From contig JADLDX010000241.1 in NCBI GenBank assembly GCA_020846515.1, positions 1 through 7,943 on the forward strand: 7,943 nt of DNA, read 5' to 3'. Position 1 is the first letter of the stretch; every line of letters begins with the position of its first letter. This DNA is from Pirellulaceae bacterium. Its GTDB lineage: Bacteria; Planctomycetota; Planctomycetia; Pirellulales; Pirellulaceae. The notes under the pieces are model-generated. The model did not search any database. It saw nothing but the letters and a program-made list of their open reading frames with translations, and was not told the origin of the DNA. Below are positions 6,297-7,943 of this stretch, one piece after another. Made by a program: the position numbers and the translations under genes.

Positions 6297-6527
6297 TTAG
6301 TTGGCAACATCATCGTCGGAGTCATCACCGGCTTTGTTGTGTTTGCCATCGCAGAATGGTTTGTTCAGCGATTGCCCGCAGCCACAGAGTACGTGCGTTT
6401 TTTTGCGTTTATCAGCACACAGGGGACGACCATATTTGTCGACGATATTGCATTCGCCTTCGACAATAATGGGGCCTTTGGGATTGCAACAAATCTTCAT
6501 TGGGCAAGTTTCATTGGTAGTCGACAT
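6297..6527 (-). CDS. CDGSH iron-sulfur domain protein
   Basis: A 76-residue protein of the CDGSH (mitoNEET-type) family, which binds a redox-active [2Fe-2S] cluster with three Cys and one His. The ligands are visible in LCGCGQSLNKPFCDGKH (47-63): C48, C50, C59 and H63, matching C-x-C-x2-S-x3-P-x-C-D-G-x-H, with Lys62 where Ser or Thr is usual. The upstream GPIIVEGECNIVDKYG (18-33) is the strand region found before the motif in bacterial members. Extra cysteines C8, C13, C14, C26 and C37 are unusual for such a small protein and could bind a second metal. The C-terminus is an acidic tail (DDSDDD). The start is firm: AAGGAG (6540-6535) is 7 bases before the ATG. There is no membrane anchor, so it should be cytosolic. 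It sits between two sensory-type genes on the same strand, suggesting redox sensing or electron transfer for that unit. Confidence 0.93.
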   Translation of the reverse strand: MSTTNETCPMKICCNPKGPIIVEGECNIVDKYGRPLCADKRKKTHVLCGCGQSLNKPFCDGKHNKAGDDSDDDVAN

Positions 6528-6596
6528 ACTGTTTCTCCTTGGAAATTCGAAGTCAAATTGGTGTTGGAACGTAGGCCAGGCAAAGTGTGATGCGGG

Positions 6597-7943
6597 CTAA
6601 AACAGAGGTCGCAGGATGTGGGCTGACCAGCCCAAGCCTTGATACTCTCGATAACCTTTACTTCGCGACGAACCCATGATGTAAACACTGTCACCCAGAC
6701 GAAAGACTCCCGATGCTGACTGACCCGCCGCTAACTCGCGATGTTCGACGGGTAGGTCGGGGATACTGCCGATTGGAATCACTTGCGCGTCTGAGGATTC
6801 GATAACTTCGAAGTCGCGACTGGCGTAAAAGGCCACGCAACCTTGGATACGTTTACCATGGCGATCCTTCGGCAAACATGTCTTGAGAATCTTGCCCGAT
6901 TCGGTTACCCAATCGAACAGGCTACCCAAAACACCAATAACTTCACCAGTACGCGAACCATTTTCGCGCACAGCGCCGGAGAAGATCAGCGAACTGCGAG
7001 AACCGCGTTCGAGATCCGTAGCGCCGACATCTTGTACTGCATAATCTCCCACGTTCTTGCTGCGCATCGCCTTAGTGAACCATAAGTGGTCGGCTACCCG
7101 CGCGTCGCGAATATCCGGAATCAGTTCCGGGTTGGAGGCCGCCAGGATACGTCCCATGCGGCTAGAGAGCACCAGGTTGCGATACATGGCATAGCTGCCG
7201 TTGATGTCGCGCAGTCGACGGCCGGCTGCCTGCATGTTCTCATCCGTCGGATCGGCCAATGCCTTCCAGAAGAACTTGTCGGTCGCCCACCAACGAATGG
7301 CGGCCGAGCGTTCGAACAGGTTACGATCGATCAGGTCGATAGCTTGTTTGGAAAAGGTCTCGAGGGTTTGCAAATTCAAACGCAACTCACCAAAGGCCAT
7401 CTCGCGCAGCAACTCCTCCATCTTGCTGGTCGCAAAATCACCGGTCTCGGTGATCTGTTCAAAGACTGGCCCGAGCGCAACGCCACGCTTACCTAGTTTC
7501 GAGGCAAACACAATACCGTTGAGCGAAATCAGCTTGATCGATTGTTTGTCATCCTGGACTTTGACATACGTCTCTTTGTTGATTTCAGGAATCAAGCGCG
7601 AACGCATAAGTTCGTCTGGGCTGATGCCGTTGATCTGACAATTCGACTCGCTGGCAAAGATGTCGTTGCTTGGGACGATCAGATGGGAACTCCAGCCAAG
7701 GCCTGGGAAATCCAAGTAGCCATCCGACATGGCCGAAAAGATCGCCGATTCATTGCCTTCCACCGTTGCGTAGCTGCTGGTCGAACTACCAGGACTGAGT
7801 TTGCGGTGACCCCGCGGCAGATGAGCTTGTAGGCCCACTTCCAAGATATCGGGATCGCTCGAACCGACGATCTTGCCTCGCAAATCGGTGAAGAACGAAT
7901 ACCAACCATCGCTGGTATCACCATCTTCTGACCGCGGCATGTA
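6597..7943 (-). CDS. Sensory protein with Cache-like domains flanking a chemoreceptor-like hairpin tip (N-terminus outside the window)
   Basis: The frame is open at the right edge (the codon before the Met at 7940 is TAC), so at least 448 C-terminal residues are seen; numbering here starts at that Met. Residues 11-90 are the latter part of a Cache-like sensor domain ending in YLDFPGLGWSSHLIVP (75-90). Residues 136-165 (from KLISLNGIVFASKLGKRG through GPVFEQI) align with the conserved chemoreceptor tip, I-x-L-N-x-x-x-x-A-x-x-x-G-x-x-G-x-x-x-x-V. Residues 170-230 are helical with DLIDRNLFERSAAIRWWATD (202-221). Residues 245-447 form a second Cache-like domain (ILAASNPELI, GEVIGVLGSLFDW) that ends with a matching copy, YREYQGLGWSAHILRP (430-445), two residues before the stop. 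No membrane helix or output domain follows it. Ligand and partners are unknown. The CDGSH gene starts 69 bp downstream. Confidence 0.75.
   Translation of the reverse strand, partial: YMPRSEDGDTSDGWYSFFTDLRGKIVGSSDPDILEVGLQAHLPRGHRKLSPGSSTSSYATVEGNESAIFSAMSDGYLDFPGLGWSSHLIVPSNDIFASESNCQINGISPDELMRSRLIPEINKETYVKVQDDKQSIKLISLNGIVFASKLGKRGVALGPVFEQITETGDFATSKMEELLREMAFGELRLNLQTLETFSKQAIDLIDRNLFERSAAIRWWATDKFFWKALADPTDENMQAAGRRLRDINGSYAMYRNLVLSSRMGRILAASNPELIPDIRDARVADHLWFTKAMRSKNVGDYAVQDVGATDLERGSRSSLIFSGAVRENGSRTGEVIGVLGSLFDWVTESGKILKTCLPKDRHGKRIQGCVAFYASRDFEVIESSDAQVIPIGSIPDLPVEHRELAAGQSASGVFRLGDSVYIMGSSRSKGYREYQGLGWSAHILRPLF

Noticed and set aside
6528..6596. Separate promoter for the CDGSH gene (minus-strand TTGACT near 6553)
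   Set aside because: No acceptable -10 element lies at 16-18 bp, so co-transcription with the upstream sensor gene is simpler.
7086..7638. Overlapping plus-strand open frames of 136 and 145 codons
   Set aside because: Both are antisense to the Cache-domain gene, and their translations show no domain pattern.

Overview
The window looks like planctomycete chromosome, most likely a Pirellulales-type member of the group. The clearest sign is a DUF1559 pseudopilin-like protein at 2025-2948, with the N-terminal FTLVE prepilin motif and the C-terminal H-x9-DG motif of a family that is greatly expanded in Planctomycetes. The mixed GC content (by eye slightly above 50%), loosely packed genes and several conserved-hypothetical proteins agree with this. 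I saw no tRNA, rRNA, CRISPR array, insertion sequence or phage gene.

Left half, plus strand (1-4559). The window opens inside the C-terminal part of an alpha/beta-hydrolase-like protein whose nucleophile elbow has Gly where Ser is expected. Next comes a 449-residue Cys/His-rich protein that may hold a metal-binding VOC/DUF1338-like domain (479-1828). A tightly coupled pair follows: the DUF1559 protein and a single-pass membrane protein whose stop and start codons overlap as TAATG. The second protein carries a repetitive Ser/Pro/Lys/Ala stalk and a C-terminal domain that resembles BECR-fold (RNase-like) toxin domains. After a 181-bp AT-rich gap with three imperfect 21-bp tandem repeats lies a small Cys-rich zinc-ribbon-like protein with an acidic tail.

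Convergent junction (4560-4680). This gap holds a perfect 10-bp inverted repeat, a candidate two-way terminator, and a 12-bp tandem repeat that runs into the end of the minus-strand gene and supplies three in-frame TAG stops.

Right half, minus strand (7943 to 4681). In transcription order there are three genes: a sensory protein cut by the window edge, with Cache-like domains on both sides of a chemoreceptor-like hairpin tip; a 76-residue CDGSH [2Fe-2S] protein; and a 520-residue protein that reads as a degenerate HPt + GAF + degenerate ATPase-like sensor, with Arg where the phospho-accepting His should be. The close spacing (69 and 53 bp) and shared strand suggest one unit, possibly a redox-linked signalling module made largely of catalytically degenerate parts. 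The most unusual items are this cluster and the putative exported RNase-like protein beside the pseudopilin.
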